A stretch of 64,000 nt of DNA, from NCBI RefSeq assembly GCF_005298075.1, contig NZ_SZZH01000001.1, forward strand, positions 2,294,001 to 2,358,000. Reading direction: 5' to 3'. This DNA is from Nakamurella flava. Lineage in GTDB: Bacteria > Actinomycetota > Actinomycetes > Mycobacteriales > Nakamurellaceae. Under the pieces are notes generated by a model. The model ran no database searches. It was not told the DNA's origin and worked only from the letters and a program-made list of their open reading frames with translations. Below, piece by piece: positions 17,112 through 28,179 of the stretch (position 1 is its first letter; the number at the start of each line of letters is the position of its first letter). A program made the position numbers and the translations under genes.

Positions 17112-18248
17112 ATGACCCAAGCCCCCGCCGCACCTGCCGCCCCCGCCGCCGCGCCGTTCGTCCCCGGCCTGGAGGGCGTCGTCGCGTTCCACACCGAGAT
17201 CGCCGAACCGGACCGCAACGGCGGCGCGCTGCGCTATCGCGGCGTCGACGTCGGCGACCTGGCCGGCCGGGTGCCCTACGACGACGTGTGGGCCCTGCTG
17301 GTGGACGGCGAGTTCGGGGCGCAACTGCCGGTGGACACCGGGCTTCCGGTCGTCCGCACCGGGGACGTCCGGGTCGATCTGCAGTCCTCGCTGCCCGCCC
17401 TGGCCACCGAACGCCACTTCGGTCCGCTGCTGGACATCAGCGACGAGCAGGCCCGTGACCACCTGGCCCAGACCACGTCGGCGGCGCTGAGCTACGTGGC
17501 CCGTTCGGCGCGGGGCGACCAGCACGAAGTGCCCGAGTCGCTGGTCGCCGCCGGCCGGACCACCGTCGAGCGGTTCATGACGGCCTGGCTGGGTGAGCCC
17601 ACCCCCGAGCAGATCCGGGCCATCGACGCCTACTGGGTGTCGGCCGCCGAACACGGGCTGAACGCCTCGACCTTCACCGCCCGGGTCATCGCCTCGACCG
17701 GCGCCGACGTGCCCGCCAGCATCGCCGGCGCCGTGGGCGCCATGTCCGGCCCGCTGCACGGCGGCGCCCCGGCCCGGGTGCTGCCGATGATCGAGCAGGT
17801 CGAACGGGACGGCGACCCGCACGGCCTGGTCAGCGGCATCCTCGACCGCAAGGAACGCCTGATGGGCTTCGGGCACCGGGTCTACCGGGCCGAGGATCCG
17901 CGGGCCCGCGTGCTGCGCCGTACGTGCCGGGAACTCGGCGCCACCCGTTACGAGGCCGCAGCGGCGCTGGAGCAGGCGGCGCTGGAGATCCTCCGCGAAC
18001 GTCGCCCGGACCGGGCGATCGAGACGAACGTCGAGTTCTGGGCCGCGGTCATCCTCGATTTCGCCGGCGTTCCGGCGCCGATGATGCCGGCGATGTTCAC
18101 CTGCGCCCGGATGGCCGGCTGGAGCGCCCACATCCTGGAGCAGAAGCGGCTCGGCCGGCTGGTGAGGCCGTCGGCCGTCTACGACGGACCGGCGCCCCGT
18201 CCGGTGAGCGCCGTCGCCGGGTACCGGACGCTGGCCTCCGCCAACTGA
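17112..18248 (+). CDS. citA: Citrate synthase 2 (short, actinobacterial citA type)
   Basis: 378 residues, shorter than GltA at 2471. Motifs: SAAEHGLNASTFTARVIAST (first catalytic His), SGPLHGGAPARVL (second His), GFGHRVYRAEDPRARVL. The position of the third catalytic residue reads NVEFWAAVILD, so Glu stands where most citrate synthases have Asp (NVDFY). This may be a property of the CitA branch. A methylcitrate synthase role cannot be excluded from sequence, but no prp genes are near. ATG 17112 has GGAGGAA at ideal spacing. It is followed by a strong terminator and then serC. Confidence 0.93.
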   Translation: MTQAPAAPAAPAAAPFVPGLEGVVAFHTEIAEPDRNGGALRYRGVDVGDLAGRVPYDDVWALLVDGEFGAQLPVDTGLPVVRTGDVRVDLQSSLPALATERHFGPLLDISDEQARDHLAQTTSAALSYVARSARGDQHEVPESLVAAGRTTVERFMTAWLGEPTPEQIRAIDAYWVSAAEHGLNASTFTARVIASTGADVPASIAGAVGAMSGPLHGGAPARVLPMIEQVERDGDPHGLVSGILDRKERLMGFGHRVYRAEDPRARVLRRTCRELGATRYEAAAALEQAALEILRERRPDRAIETNVEFWAAVILDFAGVPAPMMPAMFTCARMAGWSAHILEQKRLGRLVRPSAVYDGPAPRPVSAVAGYRTLASAN

Positions 18249-19490
<1,242 letters not shown>

Positions 19491-19497
19491 GCGGCCG

Positions 19498-19546
19498 CCG
19501 GTCGGGTTCCCGGGTCGCTCCGGCGATGCCGTGCGGGCCCGACCGG
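19498..19546. terminator. Possible bidirectional terminator between serC and hxlR
   Basis: CCGGTCGGG (19498-19506) pairs with CCCGACCGG (19538-19546) across a 31-base loop. It lies in the 70-base gap between two convergent genes, which suits a terminator, but the loop is long. Confidence 0.35.
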
Positions 19547-19560
19547 TGTCAGGCCCGCTT

Positions 19561-20004
19561 TCAGCTCGCGTCGGCCCGCCGGGCGGTCGCCACCGTGTCC
19601 TGCCCGACCCACCGCACGAGCGGCTCGACGACCGCGGCCGCTTGCCGGCCCCGGTCGGTCAGCGAGTAGTCCACCCGCGGGGGCACGGTCCCGGCCGATG
19701 CCCGGTGCACCAGACCCTCGGACTCGAGCGCCCGCAACGTCTGGGCCAGCATCTTCTCGCTGATGCCGTCGATGAACCGGTGCAACTCCCCCCAGCGCAT
19801 CGACCGCTCGGACAACGCCAGCACCACCAGGACGCCCCATCGGCTGGTGATCGTGTCCAGCAGGCGACGGCTCGGGCAGCCGACGCCGAACAGGGCGTCC
19901 CGACCGTCGTCCGCGGAGCCGCCGGTGGCACCCTCGGGGCCGAGCACGTCGGCGGCCATCCGAGCCCACACGGTCGGTGCGGTGGTCGTGTCGGTGACGG
20001 GCAT
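19561..20004 (-). CDS. HxlR-family transcriptional regulator
   Basis: 147 residues. Winged-helix HxlR domain (RLLDTITSRWGVLVVLALSE, MRWGELHRFIDGISEKMLAQTLRALESEGLVHR, YSLTDRGRQ). A conserved Cys stands at residue 43 in GVGCPSRR, the position used for redox sensing in YodB/HypR-type members. It diverges from an NmrA-type oxidoreductase gene, the standard arrangement for a quinone- or electrophile-responsive regulator and its target. GTG 20007 is an alternative start three bases upstream. Confidence 0.92.
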   Translation of the reverse strand: MPVTDTTTAPTVWARMAADVLGPEGATGGSADDGRDALFGVGCPSRRLLDTITSRWGVLVVLALSERSMRWGELHRFIDGISEKMLAQTLRALESEGLVHRASAGTVPPRVDYSLTDRGRQAAAVVEPLVRWVGQDTVATARRADAS

Positions 20005-20010
20005 CACCCC

Positions 20011-20032
20011 AACTTACCAAAAGGTGGGTACT
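20011..20032. promoter_or_regulatory. HxlR operator candidate
   Basis: ACTTACC-AAAA-GGTGGGT is an imperfect dyad (five of seven positions) centred in the divergent intergenic region, close to the HxlR start. HxlR proteins often bind TACC-rich dyads of this shape next to their own gene. It could control both directions. Confidence 0.55.
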
Positions 20033-20105
20033 GCCGATCGGGAAGTAGTCGTCGCTCTGCTCGGTTGAGCAGCACAGTCCACCGCATCCGCGAGAAGGAG
20101 AACCC

Positions 20106-20972
20106 ATGACGATCGTCCTCACCGGCGCCACCGGCCAGCTCGGCCGCCTCACCCTCGATGAACTGCTGACCCGCGGCGTCGCCGCCGCCGACATCCTGGC
20201 GACCGGCCGGTCGGCCGAGAAGCTCGCCGAGCTGAAGCCGCTGGGGGTGCGGACGGCGCAGCTGGACTACAGCGACCCGGCGAGCCTGGACGCCGCCTTC
20301 GCCGGCGCGGACGTCCTGCTGTTCGTCTCGGGCAGCGAGGTCGGCCAGCGGGTCCCCCAGCACACGGCCGTCATCGACGCCGCCGTCCGGGCGGGCGTCG
20401 GGCACGTCGTCTACACCAGCGCCCCGCACGCCGACTCGACCTCGCTGATCCTGGCCCCCGAACACGCGGTCACCGAGAAGGCGCTGGCCGATTCGGGTCT
20501 GTCGGTGACGGTACTGCGGAACAACTGGTACCACGAGAACTACGGCCAGGCCCTGGCCCAGGCGTCGCAGACCGGGGTGTACCTGGCCAGCACGGGCACC
20601 GGACGGGTGGCCAGCGCCGCCCGCGCCGACTACGCCGCCGCCCTCGCCGCGGTCGCCACCCAGCCGCAGGTCCGGGGTCGGGTGTACGAGCTGTCCGGGG
20701 ACGTGGCCTGGGACGGCGACGATTTCGCGGCCGCGGCCACGCAGGCCCTGGGCCGCCCGGTCGTCTACCGGTCGGTCTCCAGCGACGAGCACGCCAAGAT
20801 CCTGACCACCGCCGGTCTGCCGGAACAGTTGATCGGCTTCCTGGTGGCCCTGGACGCCAACATCGCCGCCGGCGACCTCGCCGACGCCACCGACGACCTG
20901 CGCACCCTGATCGGCCGGCCCACCACGCCGCTGGTCGACGGGCTGCGCGCGCTGGCCACGCAGATCGCCTGA
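20106..20972 (+). CDS. NmrA-type NAD(P)H-dependent oxidoreductase (QorB-like)
   Basis: 288 residues. Rossmann motif TGATGQLGR at residues 6-14, GSEVGQRVPQHTAVIDAA, and HVVYTSAPHAD as in quinone oxidoreductase 2 (YtfG/QorB) and NmrA-like proteins. It probably reduces quinones or senses NADP(H). AAGGAGA precedes ATG 20106. Regulation by the divergent HxlR protein is likely from position and the shared operator. Followed by a terminator. Confidence 0.9.
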   Translation: MTIVLTGATGQLGRLTLDELLTRGVAAADILATGRSAEKLAELKPLGVRTAQLDYSDPASLDAAFAGADVLLFVSGSEVGQRVPQHTAVIDAAVRAGVGHVVYTSAPHADSTSLILAPEHAVTEKALADSGLSVTVLRNNWYHENYGQALAQASQTGVYLASTGTGRVASAARADYAAALAAVATQPQVRGRVYELSGDVAWDGDDFAAAATQALGRPVVYRSVSSDEHAKILTTAGLPEQLIGFLVALDANIAAGDLADATDDLRTLIGRPTTPLVDGLRALATQIA

Positions 20973-20983
20973 CCGTGACCCAT

Positions 20984-21018
20984 GGTCGGACGGCCGGCAC
21001 CGCGCCGGTCGTCCGACC
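20984..21018 (+). terminator. Hairpin terminator after the oxidoreductase gene
   Basis: GGTCGGACGGCCGGC (20984-20998) pairs with GCCGGTCGTCCGACC (21004-21018), 15 bp with one G-T pair and a five-base loop. Confidence 0.75.
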
Positions 21019-21097
21019 GACCGGCGCGCCTGGATCGGGGCCCGCCACGATCGGGATAGCGTGGCGCGTCAAGGGTGTGACGATCGGGAGGTACGCC

Positions 21098-22033
21098 ATG
21101 CGCACGCTGCGGGTCCTGGGCCTGGCCGAGGACGGCGAGAGCCTGGTGTTCGCGGACCAGGAGTCCGGCGAACTGTTCACCGCCGTCGCCGACGAACGTC
21201 TGCGGGCCGCCGCCCGCGGCGACGCCACCCGGTTGCAGCAGCTGGACCAGGTCGACGTCGAGCTCGAACCCACCCTCCGTCCCCGCGAGATCCAGTCGCG
21301 GCTGCGGGCCGGCGAGTCCCTGGCCGACGTGGCCCGTGCAGCCAACACCGGCGTGGGCCGGATCGAGCGGTACGCCTACCCGGTCCTGCTGGAGCGATCG
21401 ACGACCGCCGACCGGGCCCGCCGTGCCCACCCGCTGATCGACGGGACCCCGACCAAGAAGTCGCTCGAGGAACTGGTCACCGCGACCCTGTCGGCCCGCG
21501 GCCAGCTCAGCGGACTGCGGTGGGACGCCTACCGCGACGTCTCCGGCTGGATCCTGCACCTGCGGTGGCAGGCCGGACGCAGCGAGAACCACGCCCGCTG
21601 GTCGATCCACTCCGGGCCGCGCACCGACACGCTGCGCCCGCGTGACGAGGCCGCCCGCGAACTGATCGACCCGACCCCGCGCCCGCTGCGCACCATCACC
21701 GACGGCGCCCCCACGGTCGTCGAGGTCCGGTCGACCACCGTGACCGTCGAGCAGGTCGAGCCGGTCACCGTGACCCCGGCGGTGCCGCCCGCCCCGCCGG
21801 TCCCGGCCGCGCCGGCCGCGGTCACCGCACCCGCGAACGAACCGACCACCCCGGCCGCCGACACCGCCGCCGGATCGGACGATTTCCCCGCAGCCGGCGC
21901 GGAGACCACGGACGGTTCCGCCGTGGCCCGTACGGGCACCGAACCGTCGCCGACCCGGGCCCGCCGGGGGCAGCGGCCGACGATGCCCGGCTGGGAAGAT
22001 CTGCTGCTGGGCGGATCCTCACCCCGTCGCTGA
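21098..22033 (+). CDS. sepH: SepH cell-division regulator (DUF3071)
   Basis: 311 residues. SepH binds FtsZ and promotes septum assembly in Streptomyces and mycobacteria. The N-terminal DUF3071 domain reads MRTLRVLGLAEDGESLVF, with LRPREIQSRLRAGESLADVARAANTGVGRIERYAYPV (helix-turn-helix-like) at about residues 68-105. A long Pro/Val/Ala-rich disordered linker follows. The conserved C-terminal motif RPTMPGWEDLLLGGSS ends the protein. GGGAGG precedes ATG 21098. TAGCGT at about 21057 is a likely -10. It is the neighbour of serC in M. tuberculosis too, as far as I recall. Confidence 0.94.
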   Translation: MRTLRVLGLAEDGESLVFADQESGELFTAVADERLRAAARGDATRLQQLDQVDVELEPTLRPREIQSRLRAGESLADVARAANTGVGRIERYAYPVLLERSTTADRARRAHPLIDGTPTKKSLEELVTATLSARGQLSGLRWDAYRDVSGWILHLRWQAGRSENHARWSIHSGPRTDTLRPRDEAARELIDPTPRPLRTITDGAPTVVEVRSTTVTVEQVEPVTVTPAVPPAPPVPAAPAAVTAPANEPTTPAADTAAGSDDFPAAGAETTDGSAVARTGTEPSPTRARRGQRPTMPGWEDLLLGGSSPRR

Positions 22034-22043
22034 GGTCTCCTCA

Positions 22044-22100
22044 GGGACGGCCGGTACCGTCCCGCCGCTCCTTGTCCCATCAGGTGCGCGAGCCGCACCT
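22044..22100. terminator. Two hairpins between sepH and the mannosyltransferase
   Basis: GGGACGG/CCGTCCC (22044-22063) and AGGTGCG/CGCACCT (22082-22100), each a seven-base stem. They lie between convergent genes and can serve both. Confidence 0.55.
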
Positions 22101-23557
22101 CACCGCCCCCACACAGGGGTGCCCGCGGAGCGTTCGGCGGCGCCCGTGTCGGCCCGGGTGTCCGCCGGAGCGTCGGGACGTGGGTCCGGCGTCGTCGACC
22201 GCCCGGACCGGCTCCGCACCGGCCGGACCCAACGGTCATTTCCCCGCAGGACGTCGACCGCGACCCAGGTCGTGACGAGGGCGGCCACGAGGTCCATCGC
22301 GGCCGCGACCCCCAACGGCACCGGCGTGGTCCGCCAGAGGAACGGGGCGTAGCTGGCCAGCGACGCAGCCGACACCAGCACCGCGACCGGCCAGGACCGA
22401 CGGATGTAGAACGCCATCACGATGGTGGCCACGTCGGCGAGATACAGGTACCGCTCGTGCATCTCGGGCAGGACGAACGGGATGGCCAGGACGAGCAGCG
22501 TGGTCAGCACCACCAGCTCGGTGGCGCCCAGTCGACGCCGCCGGGACCAGGTGAAGACGGCGGCCGCGGTGCCGATGACGGCCCCCAGGGCCAGCCCCAG
22601 GAACTTCCAGACGACCGGGGCCCCGGAGCCGAGCCACTGGTAGAACGTCGGCGCGTTCTGCGTGTAGCTGCTGGCGGCGCCACCCCCGGACGGGCGGGCG
22701 CCGCCGCCGAAGCCGGCCCCCCCGCTGCGGGTGCCATTCCCGGCGGGACCGACCGGCGCCGTTCCGGAGACCCCCGTTCCCCCCGGCATCCGGTCACCGG
22801 TCGCCGGTCCGAAGCCGGCCGCCCCCGTTCGCCCCGCTCCACCGGTCGCCGTGCCCCCGGTGCTGACCTGGTTCGGGTAGACCGCGAGCAGACTGCTCCA
22901 GTCCCGTCCGGCGACGGCGGCGGGGACCAGACAGAGGGCGAACACCGCGGGTGACACCAGCAGCGCCGCCAGGCGGTGCCGGTTGGCCACGATCGCGATC
23001 ACCAGCACGGGCAGGAAGAAGACCGCCTGCAACTTGAAGGCGAACGCCAGCCCGAAGAACACGCAGGCCCAGACCGGCCGGCGGCGGATGAGGAACCACA
23101 GGCTGCCGAGACAGAAGGCGGCGTAGATGGAGTCGCACTGCCCCCACCACGAGCTGTTCACGACCACGGTCGGCGCGAGCAGCACCACTGCGAACGCCGT
23201 CACCCACACGGCGGGACGGCGGAAACGCTCCCGCACGACGAGGGCGGCGAACCCGGCGAGCACCACGTCGAAGACGATGGAGATCAGCTTGACGCCAACG
23301 AGTTTCGGGATGGGCAGGTAGGTCATAGCCGCGAGCAGGTACAGGTAGGGCGGGTTGTAGTTGGCCACCTCGGTGCCCACCGCCGCGAAACCCCCGCCCT
23401 GGGCGAGGGTGTCGTACCACGGGCTGAGAAAGGCGGTGTAGTCCTGGCTGACCCGGTCGACGAACAACGCGCGGACACCGATCGCCACCCCCGCGACCAC
23501 GAGCAGGCAACCGGCGATCAGCCACCGCCGGAGCAGCGGACGCGAGGAGAGCAGCAT
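22100..23557 (-). CDS. GT87-like polyprenol-phosphate mannosyltransferase with Gly-rich insert
   Basis: 485 residues, multi-spanning membrane protein of the GT-C type. First-loop motif DYTAFLSPWYDTLAQGG with an acidic residue, then NYNPPYLYLLA and NSSWWGQCDSIYAAF, as in actinobacterial DUF2029/GT87 arabino- or mannosyltransferases. These use lipid-linked sugars at the outer face. Residues about 232-298 form a Gly/Ala/Thr-rich low-complexity insert in an external loop before SYTQNAPTFYQWLGSG. The conserved PEMHERYLYLADV motif follows. The C-terminal 50 residues are disordered. The acceptor is unknown. Confidence 0.82.
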   Translation of the reverse strand: MLLSSRPLLRRWLIAGCLLVVAGVAIGVRALFVDRVSQDYTAFLSPWYDTLAQGGGFAAVGTEVANYNPPYLYLLAAMTYLPIPKLVGVKLISIVFDVVLAGFAALVVRERFRRPAVWVTAFAVVLLAPTVVVNSSWWGQCDSIYAAFCLGSLWFLIRRRPVWACVFFGLAFAFKLQAVFFLPVLVIAIVANRHRLAALLVSPAVFALCLVPAAVAGRDWSSLLAVYPNQVSTGGTATGGAGRTGAAGFGPATGDRMPGGTGVSGTAPVGPAGNGTRSGGAGFGGGARPSGGGAASSYTQNAPTFYQWLGSGAPVVWKFLGLALGAVIGTAAAVFTWSRRRRLGATELVVLTTLLVLAIPFVLPEMHERYLYLADVATIVMAFYIRRSWPVAVLVSAASLASYAPFLWRTTPVPLGVAAAMDLVAALVTTWVAVDVLRGNDRWVRPVRSRSGRSTTPDPRPDAPADTRADTGAAERSAGTPVWGR

Positions 23558-23635
23558 GACGGCCAGCCTCGGCCGCCCGGCTGTGTCCGCACTGAGAGCG
23601 GGCTGGCCAGGGGCTGTTCCGCCGGCCGACGGCCG

Positions 23636-24364
23636 TCAGGCCGGAGAGATCGCCGCCCGGATCCGCGCGGCGGCGGCCGCCGGGTCGTCGGTCCCGGTGA
23701 TGGCGCGCACGACGACCACTCGATCGGCCCCGGCCTCCCGCACCTCGGACACCCGGGGCTCGTCGATGCCACCGATGGCGAACCACGGGACGTCGCCGGC
23801 AGTGCGGGCCGCGAAGCGGACCAGATCCAGGCCGGGCGCCGTCCGACCCGGTTTGGTCGGGGTCGGCCAGCAGGGGCCGGTGCAGAAGTAGTCGATGTCC
23901 CCGGCGGTCGCCGCCCGCACCGCCGCGGCGGCCTGCTCCTCGTCGTGGGTGGACAACCCGAGGAGGACGTCGTCACCGACGAGGGCCCGCGCCGTCGCCA
24001 CCGGCAGGTCGTCCTGTCCGACGTGCAGCACGTCGGCCCCGGCGGCGACGGCGATGTCGGCCCGGTCGTTGACCGCGACCAGCGCCCCGTGCCGCCGGGC
24101 CGCCGCGGTGAGCACGGCCAGCGCGGCCAGCTCGTGGGCGGCCTCCAACGGCCCGAACTCCCGCTCTCCGGCCGAGCCCTTGTCGCGGAGCTGGACGATG
24201 TCGACACCCCCGCGGAGAGCGGCGTCGACGAACTCGGCGAGATCTCCGCGCTCCCGTCGCGCGTCGGTGCACAGGTAGAGGCGGGCGTCCCGCAGGCGCT
24301 CGCGCCGGGCGGCGCGCAGGCCGGGGTCGGCGGCGGTTCGGGAAGCGAAGGTCGAGTGGCGCAC
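23636..24364 (-). CDS. thiE: Thiamine-phosphate synthase
   Basis: 242 residues. Couples HMP-PP and carboxythiazole phosphate to thiamine phosphate. Motifs: [12 protein letters not shown] (pyrophosphate site), [49 protein letters not shown]. The GTG start at 24364 is supported by a TAGCCT box six bases away, the geometry of a leaderless transcript. It is divergent from thiO and is not under the riboswitch, which faces the other way. Confidence 0.93.
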   Translation of the reverse strand: MRHSTFASRTAADPGLRAARRERLRDARLYLCTDARRERGDLAEFVDAALRGGVDIVQLRDKGSAGEREFGPLEAAHELAALAVLTAAARRHGALVAVNDRADIAVAAGADVLHVGQDDLPVATARALVGDDVLLGLSTHDEEQAAAAVRAATAGDIDYFCTGPCWPTPTKPGRTAPGLDLVRFAARTAGDVPWFAIGGIDEPRVSEVREAGADRVVVVRAITGTDDPAAAAARIRAAISPA

Positions 24365-24376
24365 GCAGCGAGGCTA
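24365..24376 (-). promoter_or_regulatory. Leaderless -10 element of thiE
   Basis: TAGCCT on the minus strand (24371-24376) lies six bases before the GTG start, so transcription would begin at or next to the start codon. No ribosome site is visible. Confidence 0.55.
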
Positions 24377-24395
24377 CGGCTAGCGTGCAGTGGTC

Positions 24396-24482
24396 AGCAC
24401 GGGAGTCCCGAATGCGGGTCTGAGAGTGGGCAGCCAGCCCTGACCGTCACACCTGATCCGGATCATGCCGGCGAAGGGAGCC
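24396..24482 (+). ncRNA. TPP riboswitch (THI element)
   Basis: The conserved aptamer blocks occur in order: CACGGGAGTCC (24399-24409), the thi-box CTGAGAGTGG (about 24420-24429), then ACCTGATCCGGATCATGCCG (24451-24470) and GCGAAGGGAG. These bind the pyrimidine and the pyrophosphate of thiamine pyrophosphate. The 3' end of the aptamer (GAAGGGAG) is also the ribosome site of thiO, 9-15 bases before its ATG. Ligand binding should therefore hide the site and stop translation of thiO and the overlapping thiS-thiG. Boundaries are within a few bases. Confidence 0.93.
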
Positions 24483-24490
24483 TCGAGCTC

Positions 24491-25611
24491 ATGCAGCACC
24501 CCCCTGGTCCTCCCGCCCCGGTCGGCGACGGCGCACCGCTGTCCGTCGTCGGCGGCGGGGTCATCGGTCTGTCGATCGCCCGTCGCGCCGCGCTGGACGG
24601 GTGGACGGTGACCGTGCACCGCGCCCCGGAGCGAGGCGCCTCGTGGGTGGCCGGCGGCATGCTCGCCCCCCACAGTGAGGCGTGGCCCGGCGAGGACGCC
24701 CAGCTCGACATCGGGCTGCGCTCGTTGCGGCTGTGGCAGGCCACCGGTCCCGGCAGCTACCTGGACGGGCTGCCCGCCGACGTCGTCACCACCCGGTCGT
24801 CGCTGGTCGTCGCCGTCGACCGGGCCGACGCGGCCGATCTGCGCACCGTGGCCGGACACCTGGCCGCGCAGGGACATCCGGTCGAACTCGTCACCGACGC
24901 CCGCCGGCTGGAACCCACGCTGGCGTCGGGGATCCGGCACGGCTTCGTCGCCGGTGACGAGTGGGCGGTCGACAACCGCGCGCTCGTACAGGCTCTGGAG
25001 TCCGAGTGCACCAGACTCGGTGTGCGGTGGGCGGACCCGCTGCCCGATGCCGACGCCTTCGCCGCCGTGCCGGGTCATCGCGTCCTGGCCGCCGGGATCG
25101 ACAGCCCCCGGTTCTGGCCCGGTCTGCCCGTCCGTCCGGTCAAGGGCGAGATCCTCCGCCTGCGGCGTCGCCCCGGTGTCCTCCCGCCGCCCACCCGCAC
25201 GGTGCGCGCCCGGGTCCACGGCCGATCCGTGTACCTGGTGCCCCGCGCCGACGGCGTCGTGGTCGGCGCCACCCAGTACGAGCACGGCCGGGACATCAGC
25301 CCGACCGTCACCGGGGTCCGCGAACTCCTCGACGACGCCTGCGCCGTCGTGCCGTCGCTCGGGGAGTACGAACTCGCCGAGATCGCGGCCGGGCTGCGAC
25401 CGGGCACGCCCGACAACCTGCCGATCGTCGAGCGGCTGGACGATCGCACCGTCGTCGCCACCGGACACGGCCGCAACGGGTTCCTGCTGACGCCGTGGAC
25501 GGTCGAGCGGGTGGCCGGTCTGTTGGCCGACTCCCGGCAGGACCCGGCGGCCGCGATGTCCGCCATCAGCACCGACCCGAACCGGGTCGCCTCCACCGTG
25601 GGAGCCACCAC

Positions 25612-25615
<4 letters not shown>
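24491..25615 (+). CDS. thiO: Glycine oxidase
   Basis: 374 residues, FAD enzyme that oxidises glycine to iminoglycine for thiazole formation by ThiG. Dinucleotide motif VVGGGVIGLSIARRAALDGW at about residues 19-38, GASWVAGGMLAPHSEAW (typical of ThiO), RPVKGEILRLR, YLVPRADGVVVGATQYE and C-terminal ATGHGRNGFLLTPWTVE. The ATG follows the TPP riboswitch directly. Its stop overlaps the thiS start (ATGA). Confidence 0.95.
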
Positions 25616-26635
<1,020 letters not shown>

Positions 26636-26749
26636 GTCCGGGCTCCTGGACGACGCCGGGGAAGGTGGTCGACGCTGGTCATCCGCCGATCCGACCCTGG
26701 GGAGGACCGGAACCGCGAGAATGCTCGGCGTCAGCGGATGTCGCCGGCG

Positions 26750-27286
26750 TCAGCCGACCATGCCGATGGCGGTGATCCAGCCCGCCACCACCCCGACGGC
26801 GGCGCCCAGACCGATCCAGCGCAGCACCGGGAGTTCGCGGGACAACCAGATCGCCGGTACCAGGCCGGCGGCGACCAACAGGTTGACCAGTACGGCGACG
26901 ACGGGGTTGCCGGACAGCCCGTCGGACAGCACGACGATGGCGATGCCGACGACGAGCATCGCGAACGCGGCGACCGCGAGACCCGGCGCCCAGGGAGTGG
27001 GCTCCCGACCGTCCCGCCATTCCTCGACCCACGCCCAATCGCGGTGATCGCCGGGTGTGTCGTCGGCCGTTCCGTCGTCGTCCTCGTCGGTGGGGCCCTC
27101 GGCGTCCGGGATGACGGTGGCGTCGGCGCGGCGCGGGAACGGCACCACGGTGCCGGACCGGGCCGGTGACTCGTCCGCCGCCGACCCGCCGAACGCCGCA
27201 GTGGCCGGACCCTCAGGCGGCAGCGGGGGTGGGGTGATCGACACGAGCACAGTGTGCCCGATCACCGTCCGTGTCGGGTCGTACAC
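26750..27286 (-). CDS. DUF2537 family membrane protein
   Basis: Up to 178 residues. An acidic, Pro-rich cytoplasmic arm, then TPWAPGLAVAAFAMLVVGIA and two further helices ending in ELPVLRWIGLGAAVGVVAGWITA, the DUF2537 pattern. The function is unknown. Several in-frame GTG codons (27286, 27265, 27250, 27244) could be the start and none has a good ribosome site. It follows trmH by 23 bases as the last gene of a MarR-TrmH-DUF2537 operon; the same order is recalled for Rv0880-Rv0882. Confidence 0.78.
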   Translation of the reverse strand: MYDPTRTVIGHTVLVSITPPPLPPEGPATAAFGGSAADESPARSGTVVPFPRRADATVIPDAEGPTDEDDDGTADDTPGDHRDWAWVEEWRDGREPTPWAPGLAVAAFAMLVVGIAIVVLSDGLSGNPVVAVLVNLLVAAGLVPAIWLSRELPVLRWIGLGAAVGVVAGWITAIGMVG

Positions 27287-27309
27287 GTTGCGCCGGAGGG
27301 TCGAACGGG

Positions 27310-28179
27310 TCAGGCCCGGTCGGCCAGGGTCGCGAACGCCACCGCCCCGGCGGTCGCGACGTTGATGGAGTCAACCCCCCGGGCCATCGGGATCCGCACC
27401 CGCACGTCGGCCGCCGCGAGCGCGGCGTCGGTCAGGCCCGGGCCCTCCGACCCCAGCAGCACGGCGACCCGGGCGGCGTCGGCCAGACCGGCGGTCCGCA
27501 GGGTGTGCTCACCCGCCGGGGTCAACGCGACCGTGCGAAAACCGGCTCCCCGCAACCGATCGAACGCGGTGTCGGGCCAGCCATCCAGCGGGGCGAAGGG
27601 CACGAACAGCACCGTGCCCATCGACACCCGCACGCTGCGCCGGTAGAGCGGGTCCGCACAGCCCTCCCCGAGCAGGACCGCGTCGACGCCGAGCGCGGCC
27701 ACGTTGCGGAACAGTGCCCCGAGGTTCTCGTGATCCCCCACCCCTTCCAGGACGGCCACCGTGCGGGCAGACCGCAGCAGATCGTCGGCGGCCGGGAACG
27801 CCGCCCGATCCGCGGTGGCCAGGACGCCCCGGTTCAGGTGGAAGCCAACCGCCTGCGCCATCACCTCGGCCGACGCCACGTAGGCCGGGACGGCCGGGCC
27901 GGCGGCCGGTGACCATGGGGTGGTGGTGGCGGCGAGGTCGGGCAGCAATTCCTCGATACGCCGGCGGATGCCGAGCAGGGCCCGCACCGGATACCGGGAG
28001 GCGAGCAGGCGTCGGACGACGACGACCCCCTCGGCGATCACCAGCCCGCGTCCCCCGGGCCGGTCCGGACGGCGGTCGGCCCGGGACAGGTCACGGAAGT
28101 CGTCCAGGCGCGGGTCATCCGGGTCGTCGATCTCGACGACGTCCACGGTCGGGCCGACGGTGGACGGTGCTGGCGTCAC
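27310..28179 (-). CDS. SpoU/TrmH-family RNA 2'-O-methyltransferase
   Basis: 289 residues. The N-terminal substrate-binding domain begins VVEIDDPDDPRLDDFRDL. The C-terminal SPOUT knot has the three family motifs: LEGVGDHENLGALFRNVAALGVDAVLL (motif 1), VAVLLGSEGPGLTD (motif 2) and RIPMARGVDSINVATAGAVA (motif 3, the SAM-binding knot). It methylates ribose in rRNA or tRNA with SAM; the exact nucleotide is unknown. GTG 28179 overlaps the marR stop by four bases. Confidence 0.93.
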   Translation of the reverse strand: MTPAPSTVGPTVDVVEIDDPDDPRLDDFRDLSRADRRPDRPGGRGLVIAEGVVVVRRLLASRYPVRALLGIRRRIEELLPDLAATTTPWSPAAGPAVPAYVASAEVMAQAVGFHLNRGVLATADRAAFPAADDLLRSARTVAVLEGVGDHENLGALFRNVAALGVDAVLLGEGCADPLYRRSVRVSMGTVLFVPFAPLDGWPDTAFDRLRGAGFRTVALTPAGEHTLRTAGLADAARVAVLLGSEGPGLTDAALAAADVRVRIPMARGVDSINVATAGAVAFATLADRA

